From: Breviolum minutum Mf 1.05b.01
Lineage: Eukaryota > Sar > Dinophyceae > Suessiales > Symbiodiniaceae
Length of the DNA stretch: 64,000 nt
Direction of reading: 5' to 3'
NCBI GenBank assembly: GCA_000507305.1
Contig: DF239393.1
Location: forward strand, 62,001 to 126,000
Shown: positions 43,001 through 57,721 of the stretch, piece after piece
Layout: every line of letters starts with the position of its first letter
Position numbering within the stretch: the first letter of the stretch is position 1
The notes under the pieces: generated by a model
What the model saw: the letters and a program-made list of their open reading frames with translations, nothing else
What the model was told of the DNA's origin: nothing
Database searches by the model: none
Made by a program: the position numbers and the translations under genes

Positions 43001-45777
43001 TACTGTAAACTACTCCTAGTTGGTGGTTTCAACTCATTTGAAAAATATATGCTCGTCAAAATTGGATCATTTCCCCAGGTAAAATAAACAAATGTTTGAA
43101 ACCACCTAGCAAAACACTCTGCAGCTCATGTTTGCTCAACCCCCCAAAAATCATGAGGCTGTTCTTATTGAATGGTTAATGAAGTTATGAATTAAAGCAT
43201 CCAAATCTAGGTCAACAAACCGTACGTACCATTAATTTTGAAGCCTATCATTTGTACTTCACTAGGACGTGAATCATATGCAAAAAAAAAACGTACTTGT
43301 GGAGGGGATCAAGTCGCTGCGCTGCCATGATGATTACAGGAAGCTTCAAGTAAACTTCCTCCCATAATCATGGAAGTGGAAAATGGGTCCCTCCACCGAA
43401 AAAACCGCACCAATGTCTTTACGAAGAAGGAATCGCACACTAAAAAAACGAAAAAAAAACTTAAGTCAATCTCTTTCACAACCTTGTATCTATATATATA
43501 TATATGCTGTGATTTTTTAACTATATATGTAATATATCAGATAAATTAAATACTCCTGAAAAACCATGAGAAAAAAACACTCAGTGCTTCCTTTTCCTCA
43601 CCACAAGGCACCCAGTTCTGCTTCTAAAGGCTGCCAGGTGGAACGGAAATGAGGCGACGTGAGTGCTAAGGCGAGGTGACCAACCTGGGGCTGTTCAATC
43701 ATCATCAAAGGCCGTTTGCAGGACGATACCTTTCCGGAAAAATGAACGAATGGGTATCTCGATATCCCTGAAAAGGGACCATGTTTTTCAAGGAAATTTC
43801 GAAATCACCTGAACCAATCCATCAATTTTCTGGGGATATGTGAGTACCTCCATTTTTGGTACCTGAATGTACCTGACTTGTATGATGATTACAGGAAGAT
43901 ATTGAGAAATGAATGACCCGGATGTGAAAGGGGTGCCAGGTTAGGTGATTTATCTTGGTGTTATTTTGTCTAAGTAGCCGCCCAGAATGGGCAATTACCA
44001 CTCCACTCCCCAAAACTAATAGCAAAAGCCCCGAAATAGACCTTTTGCCCCGAAAAAAGGAAGCCAGATCGTCTTGAAACCATCCATTTTCAGGTGCAAA
44101 CTGTTGTTTCAGGTAAGTACCACTCAGCTTCAGCGTCCGTTTATCCATTGCTATTGACAGTCAACACACCATATCTTGGGTGTGGCCCAGTAGCAGTGAC
44201 CACCAGGATTGTTTCATTTTCAGGGGATCCCATCCTAAACCTTCATTTACCCACTGCCATTGGGAGGTGGCCACACCCAAGCCACCACATTCACCATATA
44301 GGGCTCCACCCCGCCATTGCCTGCGCTTCCTCATGCTGCAAACGAGCACGTTCAGCCTGGAATCGGCAAGGGAAGCAGTCGAAGCTTGACGATTCCCCAA
44401 AGGGCACCCCCCAATGACGCTCCAAAAACCCAAGCAAGATTGGGGAAAACATGCAAAACACAAACTGATATTATGACTTATACTTATATGTATGTAAAAC
44501 AAATATATATGTATATATTTTTATATATATTTCATTTCATCTACATAAACGTCAAACTCATGAAATCAATTCTCAAAGCCACATTGAACGAGGTCTTAAT
44601 ATACATGCACTTATTGACCTGTCTTTTTCCCTTAGTAAGACCTTCCTGTTCACCCTGTCAATGTATTTCTCAAGGAGGAAAAACGCATTGCCACCTAATT
44701 TCTCCACCAAAACATCTAGTTTCAACCGGGGTGTGGCTCCATGGTATTACGGCGTTGGCTGACGTGGTTTCCCCCCCGCGTTGTCGATTTCGACACCTCC
44801 ACGTATTCCAAAAGATGTCGCAACTCAGGGCTGAAGGGCAAATCCTCGAAGTCGAAGCTACCTTCCTTAGGGAAGGGCCATCCAATGGGCTTTTTCAATA
44901 AAAAAAACAAGTGGAACATACACCCCGCCACTGAAGATTAAGGGCTGGAACAGAATCATGGAGGTTTGGAAGATCATTTTCCCTTCTAAATGGGTGATTT
45001 GTAGGTGAACCATGTTAATCTTCAAGGGTGCATCTTCCAGGGAACTAAAATTATCCTTGTACTAATTACATACTAATGACCATTTTTTGAGTAGATGATG
45101 TTCCCAACTTCCCAAGGTGGGATATGTTCTGTGAAAAATCATGTCGAAAGTGTTGTACACCAATCAACAACGATAATAATATTCCAGTATATATATATAT
45201 ATATCCATCTCTGTGTAATGGCATACTGTTGATGGTTGAAACCCTGCACCACCTCGGATGTAAAAAATCTGAAAATACTAAGCTGAGCTACCAACCTCAA
45301 CTGGTGAACGCCGGATTTCCTCCATCAACAGTATAATATTCCACTTAGAGGTTGGCAAGTGGTCCAACTTCAACTTCACAAGACCCAATGAATGGAAGGG
45401 AATTTTTGTTCACCCCAAGGGCATGGAGTATACCAGAAACCCGATTGGGATCCGGAAATGAATCACATTCCACGTGGATTTTGCAAGGTGCCCTGCAGTG
45501 AAGAGAAAAACATGAATGTACCCATGAGAGAGTACCCGAGTTATATACACTATTCATATAAATTTACGAAAACTACCATTGAACCTGAAAGTCACCTGTT
45601 TGAAAAGGAACATCATCTTCCAAACCTTCAGTTTTTGGTTCCATGTTAGTTTTCGGGGGAGTATACTTGCACGTTTTTGTTCCAACCAGATCCTGTTTGG
45701 TCCGCTCTTTTGCTGGTGGATTGCGATTTCGAGTGTCCGCAGTACGACGGAGGCAACGTTCCAGTTGCTGACGAGAC
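18914..45777 (-). CDS. RavA-like MoxR AAA+ ATPase, multi-exon, with nested genes
   Basis: Exons in order (high to low): 45777-45693, 44865-44797, 44356-44321, 43684-43612, 42824-42725, 40596-40485, 39885-39855, 39181-39091, [missing micro-exon], 30009-29938, 29698-29627, 28556-28428, 28084-28014, 27457-27404 (weak), [gap], 24440-24384, 23519-23484, 22346-22264, [gap], about 20126-20025, 19642-19541, 19072-18914 (stop). The product has Walker A LLGSPGTAKSLLARRL, the RavA block RFTVPEELFGPLSL, GYLPECDVAFIDEIFK (Walker B, DE), ILNERRFDNGEQ, the sensor region AASNELPETG, LDALYDRFLLRR and FEVSDRRLARAVRLLR (lid). This is the RavA branch of MoxR ATPases, which act as chaperone-like remodelers with VWA partners such as ViaA. 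The first nine exons are phase-consistent throughout. The true start codon is not identified. Confidence 0.8.
19350..19422. repeat. MITE-like family A copy
   Basis: GGGTGCCTTACATGGTTTCC at the left, GTGTAATTGACGGCACCCC at the right. It lies in the last intron of the RavA-like gene. Confidence 0.6.
20349..20460. repeat. Short direct repeats downstream of the CYTH-like gene
   Basis: The block GACTCCTCCACCG followed by GCxAAGGTTACGAAG occurs twice (about 20356 and 20421), with a shortened version between. The right copy touches the stop codon of the CYTH-like ORF. Confidence 0.5.
20457..21515 (-). CDS. Secreted CYTH-like domain protein, intronless, nested in RavA-like intron
   Basis: 352 codons from the ATG at 21515 (an in-frame TTG further up is not a likely start). 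The N-terminus MASTFASLVMVLWAAC is a signal peptide ending before a Cys-containing segment. Later blocks, FLDTKQRSFREAGWIVRHRW then LSIKRRS, resemble the CYTH/triphosphate-tunnel pattern (a D-T pair, then AGxxxRxR and a basic strand). They are followed by FKDDDFEDVAKIVDFEKD and late KAFTGELTWELKHDKY. The classical ExExK start is not visible, so catalysis is uncertain. The C-terminus has paired cysteines (FCKESCD). The gene lies between two exons of the RavA-like gene (22264 and about 20126) on the same strand and has no introns, which suggests a retrocopy inserted into an intron. Family assignment is tentative; the ORF itself is solid. Confidence 0.65.
   Translation of the reverse strand: MASTFASLVMVLWAACMSNVGSTSDGNCTEENMLLQMEERHHVSHMKAEKFCDEIPELCEPYMTVFKMTLNCSSVEQGKETDFAKMIIDKIEKVIEEEGKVKPKFDKESLKLLPGRYAEFLDTKQRSFREAGWIVRHRWPQVGSGGDLSIKRRSQKDPKEHPEEAEKMVVKEGLGVRYKSKIQWIAAEVNPPTSNSYQLYSQFKDDDFEDVAKIVDFEKDKNTISTWAEVVPKLGEAGNGSMETSAHCLKILQEEVVLLDGKFTDKKGVKSKFEPAVIFWFDMNDPPPRKAFTGELTWELKHDKYKQKEIDSSRKKLFNPLTVLLDEAGLLDAGAKTAKAYARMDFCKESCD
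22264..22346 (-). CDS. RavA-like gene, lid/VSDRR exon
   Basis: Acceptor CTCCAG|GCA at 22346, donor CG|GTGG at 22264. Reads AEPRFEVSDRRLARAVRLLR then IAAAAAG: the conserved VSDRR helix of RavA/MoxR lids. It joins in phase the exon 23519-23484 (VVIADLREFLAE, GC donor), itself in phase with 24440-24384 (DSWELQQRAKEVDFPEELL). Confidence 0.8.
22394..22510. repeat. MITE-like family C (TTGGATGTCCCAGGAAGTTAGG ends)
   Basis: Left end CTTGGATGTCGCAGGAAGTT, right end AACTTCCTGGGACATCCAA, with TTTCACCTACTTATAAAT inside. Sister copies lie at 30046-30175 and 56933-57051. The inverted ends are about 25 bp long. Confidence 0.8.
23216..23321. repeat. MITE-like family D (TTGGTGGTTTCAACCC type)
   Basis: Roughly 105 bp reading ACTTGGTGCTTTCAACCC, ATCTGAAAAATATTAG, CAAATTGGATCATTTCCCC and ending GAGTTGCCACCACC. 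Other copies: 16610-16710, 22992-23060, 24044-24120, 31136-31239, 43014-43112, 47640-47700, 47920-48021 and 61609-61722. The last has ACTAGTTGGTGG and CCACCCAAACTAGT as inverted ends. Confidence 0.75.
23339..23436. repeat. Palindromic family E (CCCCCGAAAACTAACATGGA ends)
   Basis: Near-perfect inverted repeat of about 98 bp: CCCGAAAACTAACATGGAAC on the left and GTTCCATGTTAGTTTTCCGG on the right. It is the most frequent repeat in the window; recognisable copies lie near 2395-2480, 19776-19881, 21586-21684, 29450-29552, 33016-33105, 38131-38247, 41190-41372, 44007-44113, 44921-45047, 45561-45663, 57125-57240, 58209-58320, 59546-59640 and 61133-61232. Confidence 0.8.
24540..25060. repeat. Two diverged tandem units of about 260 bp
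   Basis: The series ACATAGAAC...GGGGAAAGTATGAAATGGCC...CCAGCAATTT...GAAGAAAACATCAATAAATC occurs at about 24540-24790 and again at about 24790-25050, with roughly four fifths identity by eye. The motif CATAGAAC recurs many times. It lies inside a RavA-like intron. Confidence 0.65.
25194..26040. repeat. Tandem repeat spanning the assembly gap
   Basis: GGGTTCTATGTTTGTTAG ... TATTTCAAAAAGATT and AACTTGATCTTCGCTATTTT ... CAGCCCCTGGAAACCATT each occur once on either side of the N run, in the same orientation. The unit is therefore at least several hundred bases long and the gap falls within it. Copy number is probably collapsed. Confidence 0.7.
25415..25879. other. Assembly gap (465 N)
   Basis: Run of unresolved bases. 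Single Ns also occur at 20251, 50113, 50202 and 55036, each beside simple repeats. Confidence 0.99.
27832..27954. repeat. MITE-like family B, full copy
   Basis: TACTGTTGATGGTTCAGAAA at the left, TTTCTTCCATCAACAGTA at the right: perfect 12-base inverted ends (TACTGTTGATGG/CCATCAACAGTA). The ends carry a TA that could be the target duplication. It lies directly beside the RavA-like exon ending at 28014. Confidence 0.85.
28014..28556 (-). CDS. RavA-like gene, sensor-1 and LDALYDRF exons
   Basis: Exon 28556-28428 is 43 codons, phase 0 to phase 0. It reads ANSSILNSLLVILNERRFDN and later AVAASNELPETG. Its donor is GC. Exon 28084-28014 follows with acceptor TTCAAG|GAC, reads DSDELDALYDRFLLRRHVSR and ends with an AG|GC donor. 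Together they carry the RavA/MoxR post-Walker-B region with the sensor Asn (ASNE) and the arginine-rich segment after it. Confidence 0.85.
29627..30009 (-). CDS. RavA-like gene, VPEELFGPLS and Walker B exons
   Basis: Exon 30009-29938 is 24 codons (LHRVDRFTVPEELFGPLSL and HALEE) and ends at AG|GA, a GA donor. Exon 29698-29627 is 24 codons (DELRRKTKGYLPECDVAFID then EIFK), with acceptor CCCCAG|GAC and a GT donor. Both are phase 0. TPEE-(V/L)FGPLS and Walker B with (D/E)E are diagnostic of RavA rather than of other MoxR subgroups. Confidence 0.85.
30046..30175. repeat. MITE-like family C copy
   Basis: GCTTGGATGTCCCAGGAAGT at the left and AACTTTCTGGGACATCCAAG at the right. It is immediately followed by a family F element. 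Confidence 0.8.
30177..30269. repeat. MITE-like family F (GGATCCATGGGACGAACGG ends)
   Basis: GGATCCATGGGACGAACGGT and ACCGTTCGCCCCATGGATCC are long inverted ends around a 40-50 bp centre containing TTTTAGCCGTTCATG. Other copies lie at 46788-46883 (diverged) and 51100-51197. Confidence 0.85.
30519..30625. repeat. GAT/GATCAT microsatellite
   Basis: (GAT)n followed by (GATCAT)n and imperfect GAT/GAC/GAA units. Intronic. Confidence 0.95.
31939..37840 (-). CDS. ABHD17-like alpha/beta hydrolase, complete eight-exon gene
   Basis: Exons: 37840-37784 (ATG), 36675-36551, 36052-35935, 35264-35219, 34373-34250, 33337-33268, 32902-32762, 32049-31939 (stop). All join in phase and give 263 residues. Landmarks in order: MGAAVERVAFPVPP (start), VILYSHGNAEDLGQ (oxyanion HGN), LAYDYCGYGFSEGTPTE, IILFGRSIGTGPTVELALR (nucleophile elbow GRSIG), VLQSPMESCGRVVF, YRMDLFRNYEKM, VLVMHGTEDDIVP (catalytic Asp) and LEGYGHNDLP (catalytic His). 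This is the ABHD17 type, depalmitoylating serine hydrolases at membranes. The usual Cys-rich palmitoylated N-terminus is absent, so membrane targeting may differ. Four donors are GC and GA appears twice. The whole gene lies inside an intron of the RavA-like gene on the same strand. The end of the last exon is less certain. Confidence 0.85.
32762..32902 (-). CDS. ABHD17-like gene, Asp/His catalytic exon
   Basis: 47 codons, phase 0, acceptor CCCAG|GTT. It contains CPVLVMHGTEDDIVP and VEPLWLEGYGHNDLP, the second and third members of the triad. The GC donor (AAT|GCACC) is inferred from the in-phase match to the next block EICLRRVREFLDKM. Confidence 0.85.
39091..39181 (-). CDS. RavA-like gene, Walker A exon
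   Basis: 91 bases, acceptor CTGCCAG|GTG, donor CAG|GTGAGT. Reads EHLFLLGSPGTAKSLLARRL and ends LKPDR. The preceding micro-exon 39885-39855 is only 31 bases (AKLLLLAALA plus one base, AG|GC donor). Together they form the continuous strand-loop LLLLAALAGEHLFLLGSPG expected before and at Walker A. The exon before (40596-40485) reads GLYSAYAKLSDGLVERSVE, the start of the RavA AAA+ module. Confidence 0.88.
42725..45777 (-). CDS. RavA-like gene, N-terminal extension exons
   Basis: Five exons upstream of the AAA+ module fit in phase: 45777-45693 (SRQQLERCLRRTADTRNRNP, GA donor), 44865-44797 (SFDFEDLPFSPELRHLLEYV), 44356-44321 (AERARLQHEEAQ, GC donor), 43684-43612 (GHLALALTSPHFRSTWQPLE) and 42824-42725 (Ala-rich, HAEAQAEAPGHSE, GC donor). 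Bacterial RavA has no such region. The segment is charged and helical with a low-complexity end; no domain is recognised. Confidence rests on uninterrupted phase and splice signals, not on homology. Confidence 0.55.
45224..45333. repeat. MITE-like family B copy
   Basis: TACTGTTGATGGTTGAAACC on the left and CCTCCATCAACAGTA on the right, about 110 bp. Confidence 0.8.
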
Positions 45778-45833
45778 CTGCAGGAACGGCTGGGTGATCA
45801 TATTTCACCAACCCGAAAAAAGGGACAGCTGGT

Positions 45834-45836
<3 letters not shown>

Positions 45837-45882
<46 letters not shown>
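45837..45882. repeat. GAT microsatellite
   Basis: About 15 uninterrupted GAT units between two candidate RavA-like exons (45964 and 45777). Confidence 0.95.
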
Positions 45883-45885
<3 letters not shown>

Positions 45886-45963
45886 ATTTATCCGAATTTT
45901 TCCAAGGAGGGGGATGAAGATTCCCATAAACATACCGCAACAAATCAAAGCAAAACTTCCAGC

Positions 45964-48900
45964 CTCTCAGTGACATCGTCCTCTTCCTCTTCGCTTCCCT
46001 CTAGGCCTTGTCGACAAATCTCCTGAGCGAGGCTGTTGATTCGTGAACCACCCGAAACTTAGAGATAGACCCACTTGGAGGGCTTGGTGTTTTTCTGTTG
46101 CAGAACAATGACTGTATAAATGTTAAATCCTCATTATATATTAAATAACTGTAACTGGTGTTATCATCCAAGTACCGCGAACTCCCAAAATTGCGGTCAC
46201 TCTCCATCATTTTCAGAACCAGCACAGTACCACCATGTTCAGCCATACACCCAGAATCACACTGTCAACTGCATCATATGTACACAACCAGGATTGGGTC
46301 AACCCAAGAATGAAAAGCTGTCGCAAGAGAAAAGCACTGCTACCAAATCTTGTATACACCTTGATTGTTTTCATTTCAAGGTCCAGGGGTCTAGACCCTT
46401 GAGATGCAAGGGCTGCCCAAAATCAGCTTCTTCCCTCTGCCCCTCGTGAGTCTTTTCTTCAACCCCCCGCCGTCCTTGCCAACAGGACAACGGAAGAGCC
46501 CCAGCAATGCAGCCTCGCAGTGTTGCGCTTTCAAAAGTGTTTAACCACTTACAGGTTCTAGGATACTTGGCAAGTATAGTAACTGGATTATGCTCACCCT
46601 ACTAAAAGACTTAAGGGACTCATCTTTAAACCACTCCTGGAAAATCTTTCACCCCCGCTGATTATCTACTTAGAGATCGTACCCTCCCGAGACAGTGAAG
46701 TACTGGAGGATTATACGAAACCCCTCGCACTGACCAAGGGTTGCCTTTTGGGTCGTTTCATTGGGAGTTGGGTACCACCTTTCCCCAGGATCCATGTGAC
46801 TGGTATATTTACCCAGAAAATTTACCAAAAACGTCGGCCATTCATGTAGGTAAATATGCCAAATATGCCATTCACATGGATCCTATGAGTTTAACTTCCA
46901 CCTTTACGCACCCTTGGATGACCTCATCCCATCCCATCATCCTTTCCCTCGCCTGCGGTTCGAACTTGGCACATCCCAAACGAGAGGCTTCGCGGGAGGC
47001 ACGTACCAGCAACGACAACAACTGATCTTGGAAACGCGTCAGGATCTCCTTGCGGAGTTGTGGGGTGGTGGGTGCCTGGGGAGAAGGGTTTTCGGCATTT
47101 CTGTTGGGTGCCAATGTCAATCAAAAATTTCACCCCAGCATTTTATAAGGTCTTGACGAACAGCCCAAGCGAATCTTATGTGGCAAAGTAGAAATCAACC
47201 ATTGTGAAGATACCAGGAAAGATGCGATTGCGGGAGCTATATAATTACAATTAATTTATTATAAACTTAATTAATTAATTGATTAATTAACTAATTGATT
47301 AGTTAATTAATTCATTGTATACTAAACCCTCCATTGAACAAACATAGCAATAGACATTTGCCCTTTTCCGTATTTGGTCAGTATACAAATCTCATCACCC
47401 CCAGCCTCCGCCCACTGCGCCGCCACCACATCTTCCGGCGTCTTTTCGGCACCACCGTGGGGTGATAAGAACCTGGATTCATCAGCTGGTTTAACGTTTT
47501 CTCCCACTCACCCTTCCATGAAACAAAAACACCAGAAAGCAGCAAAGTTTCATAAGAGTTTTCAACACCAACCTGATCCCTTGAATAAGAACATAAATAT
47601 TATATTACATGCTTAGGTTCGGGAATCTCATCCTAAACCTTAACTACTTGGTGGTTTCAACCCAATCCAAAAAGATTAGTCAAACTGGGAATCTCCTAGC
47701 AAAACAAGGCCACTGGCATCCGGGGGGGAAGGATGGGGAAGGGATGTCAAAACCAATGAATGGGCCGCTTGGACCATCAATCCTCGTTGGAAATCGCCTG
47801 CTTTGGAAGTGCCTTTTGAGCTCCAATTCCAAGTTGGCCTACCACCGAGTTGGACTTGCTCCCACGGGGTTTGTGAACAGCGAGCTGTTTTCATGTGAAA
47901 AATGGTTGAAAGATTATCTGGTTGGTGGTTTCAACCCATCTGAAAAATATTACTGTAGTCAAATTGGAAATCTTCCCCAAGTAGGGGTGAAAATAAAAAA
48001 TATTAGAAACAACCACCCAGTTATATAATCATGTATATCCTTCCCTTTTAGGGTGATTTGAACCAATTTACGAGGCCAATCTTTAAAATTCTCGAGGTGT
48101 AGAGTATCAAAAATCATTGCGAATGCTTGAGGTATTTTGATAGTGAACCCCCCCAATTCTGAGACACTCACATGGAGCGAGGAATGTCGATGGTATCCAC
48201 CGCTATGTTTAAAACATTCGTACGTCATGGAATGGAATCTCATGTAAGTGATCCTTAAATCCTTACATTTTCTATATATTTCAACTGCTTATACATTCCG
48301 ATTTCATCCGTCAACCGCATCTTTCAGGGCGACTTGGCCACTTTTATTCGCACATGTTCAACCCTCCGGAAGGATGCCTCGCCCAAACGCGACCTTGACA
48401 AGGAGGTCGTTTGAGAGTGAGCCCCAAGACATCCGGACCAAAAGTGGTGAAAAAAAAACTCAAAATAAATGTCGAGGTTAGTGAAATATGATCAAAATTC
48501 ACCCCAGATTCATCAAAGCCAACTATCGGTGAGTGTAGGTGATACATGTGATGCTTCCGAAATTTCTGCGATGAAACTACACCTCAGATCTACAAAACCT
48601 GAGGCAAACATGGGGGGGACCAACCACCAATCCTCAACTGGTGCTGGCCGAATTTCTGAACCATCAACAGTAGCTTGGAAAGGCAGGTGGGTTTATGTTT
48701 CATCACCCAAGTGGAAGAATGTCGCCTTCAGAACCGGGCATATATTTATGTACATAGCCTATACGACATTGAAAGGTTGCTGTCAGTTAGGCTACGGGTG
48801 ATAAGCCCAAGTTCTTTGGAGGATGATTCTTCCATTGTTGTCAGATGGTAATTGAGATAAGTAACAATGAGCACATGTCCACTACTCGCAACATAAACGA

Positions 48901-51336
48901 AATTATTATTGTCCTCTCCATGACCAGGCTGGAAATGATGCCATTTTACTAGATGTTGTCCTATTTTATATTTACAAATCTGAATTCCTATGGCTATGGA
49001 AAGTGGAGAATATCCGCCTTACTCACCACTGGAAGAAGTACTGACAAATGTCACATTCCCAGCAACCCCCCCGCAAGATGCAGCCAGGTAGCTCTTGATA
49101 TACGAGTTCGATCTTGGCAGCTTGTGCTTCTGCCTCCTGTTAGCAAGTTTATTCAACCAAAGCTTCTATTGTAGAAACTCTCGAGGTATATCATGGCTGG
49201 TCAACGCACAACGGAAACCAATGGTTAATAAGCCCTCAACAAGGCCGGCTATTTCTGGGGGATGGTACGTTATGGGGGGGGTAGGTTGACCAGTCACTAT
49301 ATACCTCAAATGGAGGTTCGTCAAAAGCTTGACAACAACACGGCCTCTCTTGGGTAAGAGTTGCCTTTGACATTAACATAATGCTTACATGACTATCTGC
49401 TTATTAAAGGCACGGATGAAAATGTTGGTAAATACATGTGAACAGTCAAAGTTTGGGTATAAAATCTACTAAAATGTGCCGGGTGAATCTTCCAATAGAT
49501 AACTTCCTTCATTCCTTCCCCGCCTTCTAAAGGTTTCCCTTGAGTCTGAAAAATCTCCATGGGATTATGACCAGCAACTTGGTTTCTGTTGGGACCTCTT
49601 CAAAACAAGTGACTATCTTTAAGACAACAACATCTATGACCATGGCCTCTCCAGACTTGGGGATGGCCATGTAATACTGTCCAAAGTCTCATAATTCAAC
49701 AACCTGGGATTTTTTTTTCTGAAATACCTGAGGATTCCCTTAACTTTTCACTACCAAACTTGTCCAAAAAATCATGTTTTACATCTGATGTTTTTTGTGG
49801 GGATTTTTCATATCCCCCGGCAGAGACGCAAAGGCTTAAAGCGGCCAAGCGGCCTCCTTGGTGATCCAGCGTCCTCCGACCCATTGGAAGCGTTTGCCCA
49901 TTTTCGCTTCCACGTCCTGAAGTTGAGTTGTGTTGTTTTTTATGGTGACCTGTTATGGATGAAAATGACTCCGCATGATGTGGTTGGTTTTGAATATATA
50001 TGTATATGTGTATATATTAATGTATAATGTACAAGTATAGTAGATATAATATATAGATAAGTTATCAATATATAAAATCGATCATACAAATATATAATAT
50101 ACATTTATATATNAACTTAATAATTAAAATACGTATATATAACTAATAATATAATATACTATTATATATATAGAGAATAAAGAATATACAAGAATATAGT
50201 NATGTATATATATATATATATCTACCTACAGCCCAAAGGACCTCTGTTTTTGAAGGCCCACACCGCAAAACAAGGCCTTTTTCGACCAAACCAAGAGTCA
50301 TTTGGGTTTCAGGTATATATAAGCTACCCTCCAGGAAACTAACATATTGACAATTATTGACATATACCACCAAGTGGGAACTTGGGAAAATCATCGACTC
50401 AAAAATTGCCGGCCGGTACCGGATATTTTCATTTTAGCTTGCTGGAGGGTATAAGATGCATCTCGTAGGCATGCTTAAGTTCTATGCCACTTGTTTTTAG
50501 TATTGGCAGATACGAGTTTTCCATGTGATCGCGCAACTCAAAAATCCCCGGATCTTTCCAGGTTACAAATGGCTGATGTTCCCACTTCAACGGGAACTAA
50601 CAAGTCTGGAACTAAGTACATAACGAATCAAGGAACTAATTGACAAATTAGATTAATTCACAAACTAACCAACCAACTAGCTATCTCACTATATAAATGA
50701 CAAGAAGAATGGTATATCATAAGTAGTTGATAATACTTGGGGGGTTTGGGTCAGGGGGAGGGGTTTTTGACCTTGGACCATGCCCTTCAGCTTCAAGGGT
50801 TGAGATACTGTTGATGGTTCGTTCAGAACTGCCGGCGAGAACACCAGTTGAGGGACGTTGGTAGGTTTATGCCCATGATTTTACGGGGTTTGGGATACAT
50901 CCAAACGGTGCGTTTGTTTTTGCTGGCCGGATTTCTGAAGCATCTTAACCGGTTTGGGGAACTCAGGAACCGAGAGTGACACTTTAAGCATGGGCATAGT
51001 TCATTTGGAGACTTTTCAACGATTGGGGGGAATATCCCTTGGGCTAATTCCAACTCCCTGCTTCCAGAAAATGACAAAAGATCTCTTCCTTTACCCAGAG
51101 GATCCATGGGACGAACGGTGTATTTGCCATACAATGCATTTACCATAGATTTTAGCCATTCACGTTGGTAAACATACCGGACTCGTCCCATGGATCCGTC
51201 ATGGCCCTGGGAACGTCTGCATCGTTGTACCTTCTCATGCTCGTTGCGGCGCGCTTTTTCGCGCTCCGCCCAGCGTTGCTCCCGGTCCGCACGCCTCGGG
51301 GCGGGATGGCGGAAGTTCCAAAGCGTCAGTAAGCCA
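45964..51336 (-). CDS. Further upstream exons, probably of the same RavA-like gene
   Basis: Candidate exons: 51336-51231 (LWNFRHPAPRRADREQRWAE, GT donor), 49916-49854 (DVEAKMGKRFQWVGGRW, GC donor), 47472-47406 (LSPHGGAEKTPEDVVAAQWA, GC donor), 47048-46923 (ILTRFQDQLLSLLVRASREA then KFEPQARERMMGWDE) and 46057-45964 (INSLAQEICRQGLEGSEEEE, AG|GC donor into 45777 in phase). Pairs 51336/49916 and 47472/47048 also join in phase. The links 49854 to 47472 and 46923 to 46057 do not, so exons are missing; a weak block near 48.33-48.42 kb may fill one. The protein would be strongly charged and helical. No ATG is identified. These exons could instead form a separate upstream gene. Confidence 0.45.
46788..46883. 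repeat. MITE-like family F, diverged copy
   Basis: GGATCCATGTGACTGGTATA at the left, ATTCACATGGATCC at the right, with GGCCATTCATG inside. Confidence 0.7.
47241..47315. repeat. TTAA-rich low-complexity tract
   Basis: Repeats of TTAATTAATTGATTAATTAA. Intronic or intergenic; no coding content. Confidence 0.9.
51100..51197. repeat. MITE-like family F copy
   Basis: GGATCCATGGGACGAACGGT at the left, CCGGACTCGTCCCATGGATCC-type right end (a few bases changed). Its right end stops about 35 bases before the exon end at 51231. Confidence 0.85.
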
Positions 51337-51404
51337 CTTGAAAACAGGGTTGAGGGTTCAGTAAGCTTTGTTTTTGTTGGTTTATGTAGTTTTATGTATC
51401 AAAA

Positions 51405-51468
51405 GGGTGCCAAATGGTTTCGTTTAACGGGTGTCAATTCACCATTCCTTAGGGTTTAATTGGCACCC
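51405..51468. repeat. MITE-like family A, best copy
   Basis: GGGTGCCAAATGGTTTCGTT at the left and GGGTTTAATTGGCACCC at the right. Only 64 bp long, with 8-base perfect inverted ends. Confidence 0.8.
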
Positions 51469-52747
51469 CTTGGAAGATGCTGGTAGTTTTATGTATATGT
51501 TTATGTCACTTCCAGTGATGGGCCACCCTCCGGTCTCGTTAGAAAGAAGATTTAATTTGTTCAGCCCAGTAAGCCCCGCAAATCACACCAAGTGATCACT
51601 ACTTCAAACATCACACGGGTACTTGATGGGGTGTAGCTTGCTCCAAGTGGTTATGACGGGGCTTACATGTCTAGGACTTGGGGATCCCTATACGAACCTT
51701 CATTTGCCACGATTGCATCCTGGGTGGATGAGCTGGATGAGCCTTCCAACGCAACTGCCGGGAAGTACATATCCAGAAACAAGTGCTTTGAGAGATCCTT
51801 AGGGAAAATAAGGTCTCACTTAAGAACAAACAATCCATCAATCCCGTGTGTCTGGCTGAGTAATCTTTGTGGGAAGGGGGGGTAGATGAGAAGGTTACCA
51901 ACTGCCTTCTCCAACCAAGGATGCGGTCCTTTTTTTCTAACAGCTTCTCCATCGGCAAGGGTTTCTCTACAATTTGCCAATGTACATCCCACCATTTTGG
52001 TAGGGTGGCCATCCTATAGTTGGTTCTCCTGAGTCATAAGAATTGAGAGAATGTCAATTCAAAATTGTAAGGCGCAGAATAACTACTGCCATGTCGCAAT
52101 TGGTACAACTTCCCACATAGTCAAATTAAATGTCCAGTGCCTGCAACACTCAGAAGGTTCCATGGGTGGCACAAAAAGAATCATAAACGCGCCAAAAGAG
52201 CCGGAACAAGGCATGCTTTGATGCAACTGCCACCAAAGAAACACCCCCACTCGAAAAGGGGTAAATACTGACATAGACAGCAGCGAATGCGCGTGCTGTG
52301 TCAAACAACGGACTGCATGATGCAGCGGGATGTATATCATATTGGTTTGATGCCCCGGAACAAGGCAAATTTGATGATGTGCCATGTCTGAATCGGAGCA
52401 CACACGCACACACACCACGAAATCAAAGTTGTTTCAAAATTCATGTCGGTCTTGCATGTCATTGTTTCCAGCATGAAGCGGAAAAAACCTGCAACTCCCA
52501 TGTAACCAAGCTACCTGAGACAAGAAATTCCTGCAAGAACCAAATCAGGCCGAATTGAAGAATAGGAAACTGGTTCTTTGTCCCTCTGCTCTTTGTGACC
52601 AGTTGGGAACATTGAAAACACCAAAAAGATCCAAAAAAAAACTGCATTTGTACAGCTTTCCTGCAAATTTGTCAAAGACTTCATCTCAGAAGAGCTTTCA
52701 CAACCTTCACTTCAAAAGATTTAGTGGTAGCTTTCACGACACCAGGG

Positions 52748-57721
<4,974 letters not shown>

